Assembly: GCA_017559845.1 (NCBI GenBank)
Contig: JAFYQQ010000047.1
Coordinates: 1-64,000, forward strand
From: Bacteroidaceae bacterium
GTDB taxonomy: Bacteria; Bacteroidota; Bacteroidia; Bacteroidales; Bacteroidaceae
Reading direction: 5' to 3'
DNA: 64,000 nucleotides
The position numbers and the translations under genes were made by a program. The notes beneath the pieces are model-generated. The model was not told the origin of the DNA. It saw nothing but the letters and a program-made list of their open reading frames with translations, and searched no databases. Below, one piece after another: positions 42,777 to 51,465 of this stretch; positions within the stretch are counted from its first letter, which is position 1; the number at the start of each line of letters is the position of its first letter.

Positions 42777-44081
42777 TTAAAACGCAGCCTTGATGATGTA
42801 AGGCACACCGTTGAGTACATCCACACGCCCCGCATACTGATGGCCGTAAGGCGATTCCACAGTATCCACCGTTGTGTTGCAGAATACAGACACATACAAT
42901 TTGCCATGTTTGGGATTGGGAATGCGTATTTCCTTTGCAAAAGTGGAACTGACGTCCCTATAACCGGCATTCTCCATCTTGGGGAAAGGGTCATATCCGG
43001 CACACAGATACATGGCATAGTCTGAATAGCCCAACACCGGCTCCAGGCTCAACACCACCTCCTTGCTTCCCTTAGGCACATCTACCACAAAATAGTGGTA
43101 TTGCCTGTCACCAATACGGGTATAATCAGGGTTTTGGTCGCTTGTGCGGCAAGTCATCTTCCGTGGCTCACCATTCTTCAACTCGCCTTTCAGACAAGGC
43201 GTGCCGTTTCCGTCTAGGGCATATCGCACCATGGCGCACATCAAATCCAGTCTTTCGCCCGAGGAATTCCCCTCGGGATGGGAGCCGCAGGCTATCACAC
43301 GCCCGGCATACTCATTGGCCTTGTAGGCCCATATGCCCGCCTGCTTGTTTATATCTCGCTTCAGTTCCCTACCCTCGGCATCATAGCGCAGGAGCACTTC
43401 CGTCTCTTTTGGCCATGCACTGTCCGTCAAGGCATAACAGCCATTGTTGTGATACACGCTGTCCACTCGGCGGTCGCCACCAAAGTCGTCATATTGCAGC
43501 AAAGGAGACTTGGCATCCAAAGTCAGTCCAGTGCGCGAATCCGACAAAGCCGTGCTTAACGTATGTCCGGGCCATATGCCCAGATAACAGTCTGTATGGT
43601 GTATCTGGCCGTCCTTGCCCAATGCTCCGGCACTTGACAGGAAAGCCCCTGCACACGAGCCCACATAACTGCCACCGTTGCGCACAAAGGTGCGTATGTT
43701 CTGACGTCCGGCCTCGCCCAACGAAGCTCCGTGCCGGGCCGCACCGCCACCGTTCATGAAAATCATTCTGAAACGGGGTTGGCCGTCGGGATACAACAGG
43801 ATGCCGTTCTCGTCCATGGCATTTCCGCCCAGCAGTTCCAACTGGAAGGTAGAGTCGGCCGCATTGTAGGCACTTTTCCCGTCCAGTTTATGCGATGAGC
43901 AGGTCAGATAGTCCATCGTCAGATTCAGCACTGTGGCAGAGGGCAAGGTTGTGCGCGAACTCACGCTTATGCCTCCGTCCATGAAAATGTCCTTGTAATA
44001 TCCACGCTGTGCCACGGCAGGCACGCAAAGCGCCAGCCCCAACAAAAGAGTGGAGAGTCTGGATTTTCCTTTCTTCATCAT
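42777..44081 (-). CDS. Exported class I glutamine amidotransferase-like (BPL_N-type) protein
   Basis: 434 residues with a signal peptide (SRLSTLLLGLALCVPAVAQ) and a GATase-like domain in which YVGSCAGAFLSSAGA holds the nucleophilic Cys and HPEGNSSGER a His-x-Glu. The C-terminal ~130 residues (YHYFVVDVPKGSKEVVLSLE, then YVSVFCNTTVD) look like a pre-peptidase or beta-sandwich domain. Such proteins are annotated as biotin-protein-ligase N-terminal domain-like, but a biotin role is unlikely in the periplasm. An ATG at 44105 would lengthen the N-terminus by eight residues; I prefer 44081. Confidence 0.75.
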   Translation of the reverse strand: MMKKGKSRLSTLLLGLALCVPAVAQRGYYKDIFMDGGISVSSRTTLPSATVLNLTMDYLTCSSHKLDGKSAYNAADSTFQLELLGGNAMDENGILLYPDGQPRFRMIFMNGGGAARHGASLGEAGRQNIRTFVRNGGSYVGSCAGAFLSSAGALGKDGQIHHTDCYLGIWPGHTLSTALSDSRTGLTLDAKSPLLQYDDFGGDRRVDSVYHNNGCYALTDSAWPKETEVLLRYDAEGRELKRDINKQAGIWAYKANEYAGRVIACGSHPEGNSSGERLDLMCAMVRYALDGNGTPCLKGELKNGEPRKMTCRTSDQNPDYTRIGDRQYHYFVVDVPKGSKEVVLSLEPVLGYSDYAMYLCAGYDPFPKMENAGYRDVSSTFAKEIRIPNPKHGKLYVSVFCNTTVDTVESPYGHQYAGRVDVLNGVPYIIKAAF

Positions 44082-44138
44082 TCTATATCCGTTTTCTGTA
44101 AACATGGGGACGTCTTGCCTATAATTGCAAAATTCACA

Positions 44139-44146
44139 CAAAATTA
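44139..44146 (-). promoter_or_regulatory. -7 box of the GATase-like/nrnA operon
   Basis: TAATTTTG on the minus strand; 57 bases upstream of the ATG at 44081 (33 from the alternative at 44105). Confidence 0.6.
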
Positions 44147-44200
44147 CATAAAAATACAATACCACGGAATTATTCCATAAAATATCTCAGCTTTTTGTCG

Positions 44201-44208
44201 TAACTTTG
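44201..44208 (+). promoter_or_regulatory. -7 box of fmt
   Basis: TAACTTTG on the plus strand, 26 bases upstream of the fmt ATG. Confidence 0.7.
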
Positions 44209-44234
44209 CACGCAAAGAACATAAAAAAAGACAC

Positions 44235-45206
44235 ATGGAAAAGAATCTGAGAATCGTATATATGGGCACGCCCGACTTTGCGGTGGCCCCGCTTGAGCGC
44301 CTGCTGGCTCAGGGTTATAATGTCGTGGGCGTAGTAACCATGCCCGACAAGGCCATAGGCCGCCACCACGACGTGCTGCAGTCCAGTCCCGTAAAGCAGT
44401 TTGCCGTAAGCCGCGGCATTCCGGTGCTGCAACCAGAACGTCTGCGCGACGAAGCCTTCCTTCAGCAGCTCAAGGCGCTCAATGCCGACCTGCAGATTGT
44501 GGTGGCATTCCGTATGCTGCCCGAGGTGGTATGGGCCATGCCTCCATTGGGCACCTTCAATCTCCATGCCGCCCTGCTGCCGCAATACCGCGGTGCCGCC
44601 CCCATCAACTGGGCGGTAATCAATGGCGACAAGGAAACTGGTGTAACCACCTTCTTCCTGGATCACGACATTGACACAGGCCGCATCATCCTGCAGGAGC
44701 GCATCCCCATTCTGCCCGAGGACAATGCCGGCACCATCCACGACCGCATGATGGAAGTGGGCTCCGACCTTGTTGTACGCACTGTTGGGGAAATCATCGC
44801 CGGCACCGCCAAAGCCATTCCGCAAGAACAGTTCCTCACCGATGCCCCCTTGCGCCATGCGCCCAAGATTTTCCGCGAGACTTGTCAGATTCTCTGGAAC
44901 GAACACACCGCGCTCAGTGCCCACAACCTGGTACGCGGCCTCAGCCCCTACCCTGCCGCATGGACCAATTTGGTAAATGCCCAGGGAAAGCCAGCTGCGC
45001 TGAAGGTCTACCACACCGCATTGACGGGCAAGTCCACCGACGGCACGCCGGCGGGTACCCTCCAGACTGACGGCAAAAGCTTTCTCCATGTAGCGCTTCA
45101 AGATGAATGGCTCGCATTGGAAGAAATACAGCTTGCCGGCAAAAAACGTATGTCTGTCACAGACTTCCTGCGTGGCACACGCCTTGAGGGCAGCACCCTT
45201 CAGTAA
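44235..45206 (+). CDS. fmt: Methionyl-tRNA formyltransferase
   Basis: 323 residues: RIVYMGTPDFAVAPLERLL, NLHAALLPQYRGAAPINWAVING (catalytic Asn and His region) and DHDIDTGRII define Fmt, with the C-terminal tRNA-binding domain behind. It formylates the initiator Met-tRNA. Transcribed alone; in many relatives it follows the clc-type channel gene, which is at 57800 here. Confidence 0.96.
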   Translation: MEKNLRIVYMGTPDFAVAPLERLLAQGYNVVGVVTMPDKAIGRHHDVLQSSPVKQFAVSRGIPVLQPERLRDEAFLQQLKALNADLQIVVAFRMLPEVVWAMPPLGTFNLHAALLPQYRGAAPINWAVINGDKETGVTTFFLDHDIDTGRIILQERIPILPEDNAGTIHDRMMEVGSDLVVRTVGEIIAGTAKAIPQEQFLTDAPLRHAPKIFRETCQILWNEHTALSAHNLVRGLSPYPAAWTNLVNAQGKPAALKVYHTALTGKSTDGTPAGTLQTDGKSFLHVALQDEWLALEEIQLAGKKRMSVTDFLRGTRLEGSTLQ

Positions 45207-45329
45207 GTGTTTACATACAACAAAGACAACGCTTGAGACAAACGAAAAATAAGGCGTATTCTCTCCCCATTCCCCCCACGAATGGGACATATAAATGAAG
45301 AGCAACAAGTTATCAGCAAAACATACATT

Positions 45330-46088
45330 ATGAACAGACGAAAAATGCTGAGCGCATCTGGCAGTGCGGCTGCGCTTACAATTCTTGGCGGAATTCCACT
45401 GAGTGCGAACGGACAAACTGAGACAACTCAGGTCCCGGAAAAAGACCGGAAAAAGATTATGGTCATTGGCGCTCATCCCGATGACGCAGAAACCTCTGTG
45501 GGCGGAACAATCTGCCTGCTTACAGATGCAGGACACGAAGTGGTTAGCGTCTACCTCACCCGAGGACAGGCCGGAATCCGTGGGAAAAGCCACGAAGAGG
45601 CCGCAGTCATCCGCGAGCAGGAGGCCAGAGCCGCCTGCGCCATCATGAACGCCAGACCGGTGTTCCTAAGTCAGGTGGATGGAAACAGCGAGGTCAACCG
45701 CGACCGCTACAACGAGATGAAGGAACTGCTGGAACGCGAGAAGCCCGACATAGTGATTACCCACTGGCCCATTGACGGCCACCGCGACCATGCCAACTGC
45801 GGCATCCTGGTCCTTTCCGCATGGCGACAACTTAACCGTTGCTTCGAACTATATTATTTTGAGGTGATGAGCGGCTGGCAGTCACAGATGTTCCATCCCA
45901 CAGATTGGGTTGACATCACCACCACACGCGAGCGAAAATACAAGGCTTGCTATTGCCACGAAAGCCAAAAACTGACAAACGTAATGGAAAACTGGCACGG
46001 CCCAATGGAGCGTTTCCGTGGCATTGAATGCCGTTGCAAAGCGGCCGAAGCGTTCGCCCATCACACCAAACCGGTTTCGCTGGTCTGA
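45330..46088 (+). CDS. Exported PIG-L/LmbE family deacetylase
   Basis: 252 residues: an export signal (MNRRKMLSASGSAAALTILG) and the PIG-L motif IGAHPDDAETSVGG with His/Asp/Asp zinc ligands, then ITHWPIDGHRDHANCG. These enzymes remove N-acetyl groups from amino-sugar conjugates; the substrate here is unknown. I chose the ATG at 45330 because it starts the signal sequence. No separate promoter box is clear, so read-through from fmt is possible. Confidence 0.85.
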   Translation: MNRRKMLSASGSAAALTILGGIPLSANGQTETTQVPEKDRKKIMVIGAHPDDAETSVGGTICLLTDAGHEVVSVYLTRGQAGIRGKSHEEAAVIREQEARAACAIMNARPVFLSQVDGNSEVNRDRYNEMKELLEREKPDIVITHWPIDGHRDHANCGILVLSAWRQLNRCFELYYFEVMSGWQSQMFHPTDWVDITTTRERKYKACYCHESQKLTNVMENWHGPMERFRGIECRCKAAEAFAHHTKPVSLV

Positions 46089-46187
46089 TGGCAAGACACT
46101 TCTTTACGGAGTGACAGGAGCGCAATAGGCCAGGAGTTCATTTTTCAACTTACAAAAAGCAACGCGACACCATTTATCCCCCTCCTA

Positions 46188-46229
46188 AAAAAGAGCGACA
46201 GAATCTTTCACAAATTCTGCGCTCTTTTT
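46188..46229. terminator. Bidirectional terminator
   Basis: AAAAAGAGCG/CAGAAT pairs with ATTCTG/CGCTCTTTTT with one bulged base. It serves the convergent PIG-L and chromate transporter genes. Confidence 0.8.
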
Positions 46230-46308
46230 CTTATTGGGGTATTTGCCTTTGGCGGATCTTGAAACACATTTCCAAGTGTCGGAAATGTAAATCAGGGGTC
46301 TAAAACCC

Positions 46309-46390
46309 ATTTCCGACGTTTCGAAAATGTGTTCCCAAGTTGGGACGGGATTTCCTACGTTCCGAAAATGCGCTCCCAAGTTGGGAGGGA
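46309..46390. repeat. Two tandem 41-bp units with palindromic core
   Basis: Units 46309-46349 and 46350-46390 differ at about seven positions. Each contains a TTCCGAAAAT-like inverted stretch and the palindrome CCCAAGTTGGGA. A shorter degenerate unit (CATTTCCAAGTGTCGGAAAT) precedes them at 46267-46287. Non-coding, beyond the 3' end of the second chromate transporter gene. Confidence 0.75.
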
Positions 46391-46411
46391 ACTTTCGACG
46401 CTCCTGGATTG

Positions 46412-46990
46412 TTACAGCAACAATAGGCCGGAAAGTCCGCAAAGCACAAGCAGCAGTATGGGATTCATCTTGTAGACCTGCTGTCCGATAAAGGCAAACA
46501 GGAACAGCCCCACACTGATAAAGAACTGCCAGGGGTTTTGTCCGGGCGTGCTGAAGTTCTCGGCATTCATCAGCAGCAATGAAGCGGCAGCCAATAGGCC
46601 AATCACTGCCGGACGAAGTCCCATGAACGTATGCTCCACGGCTGGATGATTCTTGTATTTCATGAAAAACCGGCTGATGGCAAGCATCAGGATCAGACTG
46701 GGCAACACCACGGCAAAGGTGGCGATGAGGCTTCCCAACGCACCCCATACAGGGGCGTAACCGGCATTGATCAGACTGGTGTATCCCACGTATGTGGCAC
46801 TGTTGATTCCAATGGGGCCGGGCGTGCTTTGGCTGATGGCCACAATGTCCGTGAACTCGCCGTTTGTCATCCAATGGTGACGGCCCACAACCTCGCCCTG
46901 TATCATGGAAATCATGGCATAGCCGCCCCCGAAGCCGAACAGGCCAATCTGGAAGAATGTCCAGAAGAGTTTTAGATAAAGTAATATCAT
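46412..46990 (-). CDS. chrA: Chromate transporter family half-protein (second)
   Basis: 192 residues of hydrophobic helices with the CHR-family motif FFQIGLFGFGGGYAMISMIQ and SQSTPGPIGINSATYVG. This is one of two half-size subunits; its partner ends four bases upstream. Known members export chromate; in gut bacteria the natural substrate is not certain. Confidence 0.9.
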   Translation of the reverse strand: MILLYLKLFWTFFQIGLFGFGGGYAMISMIQGEVVGRHHWMTNGEFTDIVAISQSTPGPIGINSATYVGYTSLINAGYAPVWGALGSLIATFAVVLPSLILMLAISRFFMKYKNHPAVEHTFMGLRPAVIGLLAAASLLLMNAENFSTPGQNPWQFFISVGLFLFAFIGQQVYKMNPILLLVLCGLSGLLLL

Positions 46991-46994
46991 GTGC

Positions 46995-47522
46995 TTATTC
47001 TTTTATGAACTGGCCATAGGCATAGCCGGCAAGGCCTGCGATCAGGATTACATAAACGGGGCTGACACCGAACATCCAGATGGCCACGGCCGATACCATA
47101 GGAATCCAAATGGTTCTCAAAGTGATTTTTGCCCTTACGCCCATGCGGAAAACCGGAGCGGCAATCAACGCCACCACGGCAGGACGCAATCCGCGGAAGA
47201 AGCGGTCTACATACTCATTCTCGCGAAACTGTTGGAAGAACAGCGCAATGGCAAGGATGATGATGAACGAAGGCAACGACGTGGCCAAAGCGCCCACTAC
47301 AGCACCTGCAGTTCCTTTGATCCTGTAACCAATGAAGATGCTGATGTTTACGGCAAAGATTCCCGGACAACTTTGGGCTATTGCAATCAGATCGAGCAAC
47401 ATCTCGCGGTCAATCCATTTCTTTTCGTCCACCACCTTAGCTTCAATCAGAGGTATCATGGCATAGCCGCCTCCGAATGTGAACAGTCCGATATGAAAGA
47501 ATGTTTTAAATAATTCCCACAT
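46995..47522 (-). CDS. chrA: Chromate transporter family half-protein (first)
   Basis: 175 residues from the ATG at 47522 (MWELFKTFFHIGLFTFGGGY), with AQSCPGIFAVNISIFIGYR matching the CHR family. The longer frame to 47585 would run through the hairpin after purL and is rejected. The pair forms a split transporter of the short-chain CHR type, probably inserted oppositely in the membrane. Confidence 0.9.
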   Translation of the reverse strand: MWELFKTFFHIGLFTFGGGYAMIPLIEAKVVDEKKWIDREMLLDLIAIAQSCPGIFAVNISIFIGYRIKGTAGAVVGALATSLPSFIIILAIALFFQQFRENEYVDRFFRGLRPAVVALIAAPVFRMGVRAKITLRTIWIPMVSAVAIWMFGVSPVYVILIAGLAGYAYGQFIKE

Positions 47523-47537
47523 TATATAATATAATAT

Positions 47538-47566
47538 GGAGCCGGGACACAAAGCATCCCGACTCC
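47538..47566 (-). terminator. Hairpin between purL and the chromate transporter genes
   Basis: GGAGCCGGGA pairs with TCCCGACTCC (one G-T wobble) around nine bases. It begins 32 bases past the purL stop; the following sequence is AT-rich rather than a pure T-run. Confidence 0.55.
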
Positions 47567-47598
47567 TTTTAGTTAATCCGGTCAATCAACGGAGATTG

Positions 47599-50500
47599 TC
47601 ATTTTGTTTTCTCTTGAATCCAGTTATATGCATTCACAAAGGCTTCAATCCAAGGAGTTACCTGATCCTGACACTTGCGCTCTGCAGGATAGAAACCACA
47701 CTGCCAGGGGAAGAAGGCACGCTCAAGGTGAGGCATCATGGCCAAATGGCGGCCATCGGCGGTGCAGATTCCGGCGGTGCAGAAATCGCTGCCGTTGGGA
47801 TTGGCGGGATAGCCTTCGTAAGAATACTTCAGCACCACGTTGTAGTCGTCCTCGCTTCCGGGCAACTGGAACTTGCCTTCGCCGTGAGCCACCCAGATGC
47901 CCAGGCGGCTTCCGCTGAGACTTCCCATCAGCACGCTGCGGTTGGTCTGTACGGTTACGCCCACAAAGTTGGACTCAAACTTATGAGAATCGTTATGCAG
48001 CATCTTGGCCTTTCCGCAGTTGTTGTCGGCAACCTTGCCTACAAGTCCGAGTTCCACCATCAGCTGGCATCCGTTGCAAACACCCAATGAAAGTGTGTCG
48101 GGACGGGCATAGAAACGGTCAAGGGCTTCCTTGGCCTTGTCATTGTAGAGGAACGCTCCGGCCCAACCCTTGGCACTGCCCAATACGTCGCTATTGGAGA
48201 ATCCGCCACAGAAGACAATGAAGTTGATGTCGTCAAGTGTTTCTCGGCCAGTGATAAGGTCAGTCATCATAACGTCCTTCACATCGAATCCGGCCAGATA
48301 CAGCATATAAGCCATTTCGCGTTCGCCATTGGTCCCCTTTTCGCGGATGATGGCTGCACGCACACCACTCTTTTCGCGACGGTCGGGATTCAGGCCATAC
48401 TGGGCAAGCTTGCCGGTAAAGTCGGGCAGCATGTTCCATTCCAGGGGCTGTTCCTTATAGTTAGTAAAGCGCTCCTTGGCCTTGCCATTAAAGCTCTGGT
48501 GCTTGTCAAGCAGATAGCTGGTGCTGTACCATACATCGCGCAGGTAGTCGATACCCAACTGGTATTCTGTGCCCTCCTTTTCAATAAGGATGTGGCGTTC
48601 CTCGCAAGGCTGTCCCAACTTGATGTAGCTTACGCCAGCCTCATCGAGCAGTTTCTTCACTTCGTTCTTCTTCTTGTCATCCACCTGGATTACAACACCA
48701 GGATTCTCGGCAAAAAGAATCTTGACAATATCGTCGCACTTCACCTTGTCCAAACAGATTTCCAAACCGCCTTCGGTATTTGCAACAGTCATTTCCAGCA
48801 ATGTGGTAACCAGACCACCGGCGCTGATATCGTGTCCGGCCAGTACCAGTCCTTTCTGGATAAGATCCTGCACGGCGTTGAATGCTGTACGGAAATAATC
48901 GCTGTCCTTGACGGTGGGCACATCATCACCAATCTTGTTCAAACTCTGAGCGAAAGCAGATCCGCCCAAACGAAGCTCGTCAAAACTGAAATCAATATGA
49001 TAAAGTGTAGAAGGTGTATTCTGGATAACAGGAGAAACGACCTTCTTGATGTCGCTTACCTGTCCGCCACTGGTCACAATCACAGTTCCCGGAGAGATGA
49101 CTTTCTCGCCATTGGGGTATTTCTGTGTCATACTCAAAGAGTCCTTTCCAGTGGGCACATTTATCTTCAGCTCGCAGCAGAAATTGCTCAATGCCTCAAC
49201 TGCCTGGTAGAGGCGGGCATCCTCGCCTTCCTGGGCGCGGCAAGGCCACATCCAGTTGGCAGAAAGGCTTACGCTGTCCAATCCGTCTTCCAGAGGAGCC
49301 CAAACAATATTCGTCAGTGATTCGGCCACGCTGAGCACTGAACCGGCAGCAGGATTGGCCAATGCGGCCTGAGGAGCATGTCCGAGTGCGGTTGCAATAC
49401 CCTTCTCTCCACGATAATCCAGAGCTACCACGCCACAGTCGCTCAAAGGCAACTGCAATTCGCCCTGGCACTGCTGACGGGCCACCTTGCCGGTTACGGA
49501 ACGGTCTACCTTGTTGGTGAGCCAATCCTTACAAGCGACAGCCTCCAGTTGCAGGACACGAGCCACCTTCTCGCTCAAGTTATTCTGATCATACTCCACG
49601 TCAGCGTAATGGCGCTCTACGGTGTTGTCGCGCATAATGGTCTTGGGGCTGTGGCCGAACATCTGGCTTACTTCCAGATCGAAGGGACGCACGCCATCAG
49701 CCTGCTGGAAAGCGAAGTGGGCATCGCCAGTGGTTTCGCCCACCACATATAACGGAGCTCTTTCACGTTCGGCAATCTCACGCACATGGTCAATATGCTT
49801 TTCATCAATGAGCAGTCCCATACGTTCCTGGCTTTCATTGGCAATGATTTCCTTTGCAGAAAGAGTTGAATCTCCAATAGGAAGCTTGTCCATTTCAATG
49901 AGTCCACCACATTCTTCCACCAGCTCGCTCAAACAGTTTACATGTCCGGCGCTTCCGTGGTCGTGGATGCTGACAACGGGGTTGACTTCCTCTTCGCACA
50001 AAGCACGGATAAGGTTGTTGGCACGCTTCTGCATTTCGGGATTGGCACGCTGAACGGCATTCAGCTCGATACCGCAGCTGTAGCGTCCGGTTTCCACGCT
50101 GGAAACACTGCCACCGCCCAAGCCGATGCGATAGTTGTCTCCACCAACCATCACAACCTTGTTTCCCTTCTGGGGAGTGCCCTTCAAGCAGTCGCGCTTG
50201 GTTCCATATCCTACACCACCGGCCAACATGATAACCTTGTCATAGGCATATTCCTGGGCTTCGCCTTCTTCCTTGTGCTCGAAAGTAAGGACTGAGCCGC
50301 AAATCAGAGGCTGTCCGAACTTGTTTCCGAAGTCTGATGCGCCGTTGCTGGCCTTGATAAGGATCTGCTCGGGTGTCTGGTACAACCATTTGCGTACGGG
50401 AAGAACCTGTTCCCATTCGCGGTCCTCTTCGGTTCGGGGATAGCTGGTCATGTAGACTGCTGTTCCGGCAATAGGCCATGAACCTACGCCACCGCCCATA

Positions 50501-51318
50501 CGGTCGCGGATTTCACCTCCGGTTCCTGTACTTGCTCCGTTAAACGGTTCTACGGTTGTGGGGAAGTTGTGTGTTTCGGCCTTGATGCTGATAACACTTT
50601 CTATGTCGCGGATTACGAAATAGTCGCTGGTACTGTGGTCTGCGGGAGCGAACTGCTCGATTACCGGTCCTTCGGCAAAGGCAACGTTGTCCTTATAGGC
50701 AGAAATGATCTTGTGGGGATTCTCCTGCGTGGTCTTCTTGATCATCTGGAACAGGCTGCTTTCTTTTTCTTCGCCATCGATGATGAATGTACCACCGAAA
50801 ATCTTGTGACGGCAGTGCTCGCTATTGATCTGTGCAAAACCAAACACTTCGCTGTCGGTCAACTTTCGTCCCAACTGCTGTTCAACGTTGTGCAGGTATC
50901 CAATTTCTTCCGGGCTCAGGGCCAATCCTTCCTGCTCGTTGTATTCTTCCAGGTTCTCGATGCTCTTGATGGCATCGGGAGTGATGTTGTTGGTGAATAT
51001 CTCCTGATCCAGACCTTTATAGAGACGCTGGAGCATGGGGTCATACTCTGCATCGGCATCCTTTACCGGATAATATTCTTCAATTCTGGAAATGCCCTGC
51101 AACGCCATGTTCTGCGTAATTTCCACAGCGTTGGTGCTCCAAGGTGTTATCATTTCTTTGCGAGGACCGATGAAGTAGCCTTCTATGGTTGTCTGATTTA
51201 CTACGGTGGCTTCTCCATAGAGCCAACACAATTTTTCGTTTTCTTCACTCGTTAGCACATGATCGCTCAAAGTGGCGATAATGGTTTGCTGAGGTGTCTT
51301 AAAGAAAGTTATAGCCAT
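47599..51318 (-). CDS. purL: Phosphoribosylformylglycinamidine synthase (single-chain PurL)
   Basis: 1239 residues, the large single-chain form with N-terminal PurS-like domain, FGAM-synthase core (INSEHCRHKIFGGTF, then AETHNFPTTVEPFNGASTGTGGEIRD) and C-terminal glutaminase domain (FCGGFSNSDVLGSAKGWAG, GVCNGCQLMVELG with the nucleophilic Cys). Fourth step of purine synthesis. I chose the ATG at 51318, which follows the promoter box by 33 bases; the longer frame is not translated. Confidence 0.96.
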   Translation of the reverse strand: MAITFFKTPQQTIIATLSDHVLTSEENEKLCWLYGEATVVNQTTIEGYFIGPRKEMITPWSTNAVEITQNMALQGISRIEEYYPVKDADAEYDPMLQRLYKGLDQEIFTNNITPDAIKSIENLEEYNEQEGLALSPEEIGYLHNVEQQLGRKLTDSEVFGFAQINSEHCRHKIFGGTFIIDGEEKESSLFQMIKKTTQENPHKIISAYKDNVAFAEGPVIEQFAPADHSTSDYFVIRDIESVISIKAETHNFPTTVEPFNGASTGTGGEIRDRMGGGVGSWPIAGTAVYMTSYPRTEEDREWEQVLPVRKWLYQTPEQILIKASNGASDFGNKFGQPLICGSVLTFEHKEEGEAQEYAYDKVIMLAGGVGYGTKRDCLKGTPQKGNKVVMVGGDNYRIGLGGGSVSSVETGRYSCGIELNAVQRANPEMQKRANNLIRALCEEEVNPVVSIHDHGSAGHVNCLSELVEECGGLIEMDKLPIGDSTLSAKEIIANESQERMGLLIDEKHIDHVREIAERERAPLYVVGETTGDAHFAFQQADGVRPFDLEVSQMFGHSPKTIMRDNTVERHYADVEYDQNNLSEKVARVLQLEAVACKDWLTNKVDRSVTGKVARQQCQGELQLPLSDCGVVALDYRGEKGIATALGHAPQAALANPAAGSVLSVAESLTNIVWAPLEDGLDSVSLSANWMWPCRAQEGEDARLYQAVEALSNFCCELKINVPTGKDSLSMTQKYPNGEKVISPGTVIVTSGGQVSDIKKVVSPVIQNTPSTLYHIDFSFDELRLGGSAFAQSLNKIGDDVPTVKDSDYFRTAFNAVQDLIQKGLVLAGHDISAGGLVTTLLEMTVANTEGGLEICLDKVKCDDIVKILFAENPGVVIQVDDKKKNEVKKLLDEAGVSYIKLGQPCEERHILIEKEGTEYQLGIDYLRDVWYSTSYLLDKHQSFNGKAKERFTNYKEQPLEWNMLPDFTGKLAQYGLNPDRREKSGVRAAIIREKGTNGEREMAYMLYLAGFDVKDVMMTDLITGRETLDDINFIVFCGGFSNSDVLGSAKGWAGAFLYNDKAKEALDRFYARPDTLSLGVCNGCQLMVELGLVGKVADNNCGKAKMLHNDSHKFESNFVGVTVQTNRSVLMGSLSGSRLGIWVAHGEGKFQLPGSEDDYNVVLKYSYEGYPANPNGSDFCTAGICTADGRHLAMMPHLERAFFPWQCGFYPAERKCQDQVTPWIEAFVNAYNWIQEKTK

Positions 51319-51351
51319 AATTTGCTTGATTATGTGATTTATTGTTGCATG

Positions 51352-51359
51352 CAAAGTTA
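51352..51359 (-). promoter_or_regulatory. -7 box of purL
   Basis: TAACTTTG on the minus strand, 33 bases upstream of the purL ATG. Confidence 0.65.
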
Positions 51360-51365
51360 CAAAAA

Positions 51366-51393
51366 AGCCTCGGGATAACATGTATCCGAGGCT
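51366..51393 (-). terminator. Terminator of the DUF5723 gene
   Basis: On the minus strand AGCCTCGG pairs with CCGAGGCT and is followed by TTTTTTG. Only seven bases separate it from the purL promoter box. Two CTCCCGAGG-type copies lie at 51421-51462. Confidence 0.85.
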
Positions 51394-51465
51394 GTAAATT
51401 TTAAGTAACAAGATTTTTTTTCTCCCGAGGGAATATTTTTTCCCTCCCGAGGAAAGTTTCTTGGC

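Noticed and set aside
44187..45593. 468-codon antisense ORF over fmt and the PIG-L gene
   Set aside because: Runs opposite to two clear genes, with no recognisable domain.
46185..46874. Minus-strand ORF overlapping the chromate transporter gene in another frame
   Set aside because: The hydrophobic CHR-family frame is the real one; this ORF ends in the repeats and terminator.
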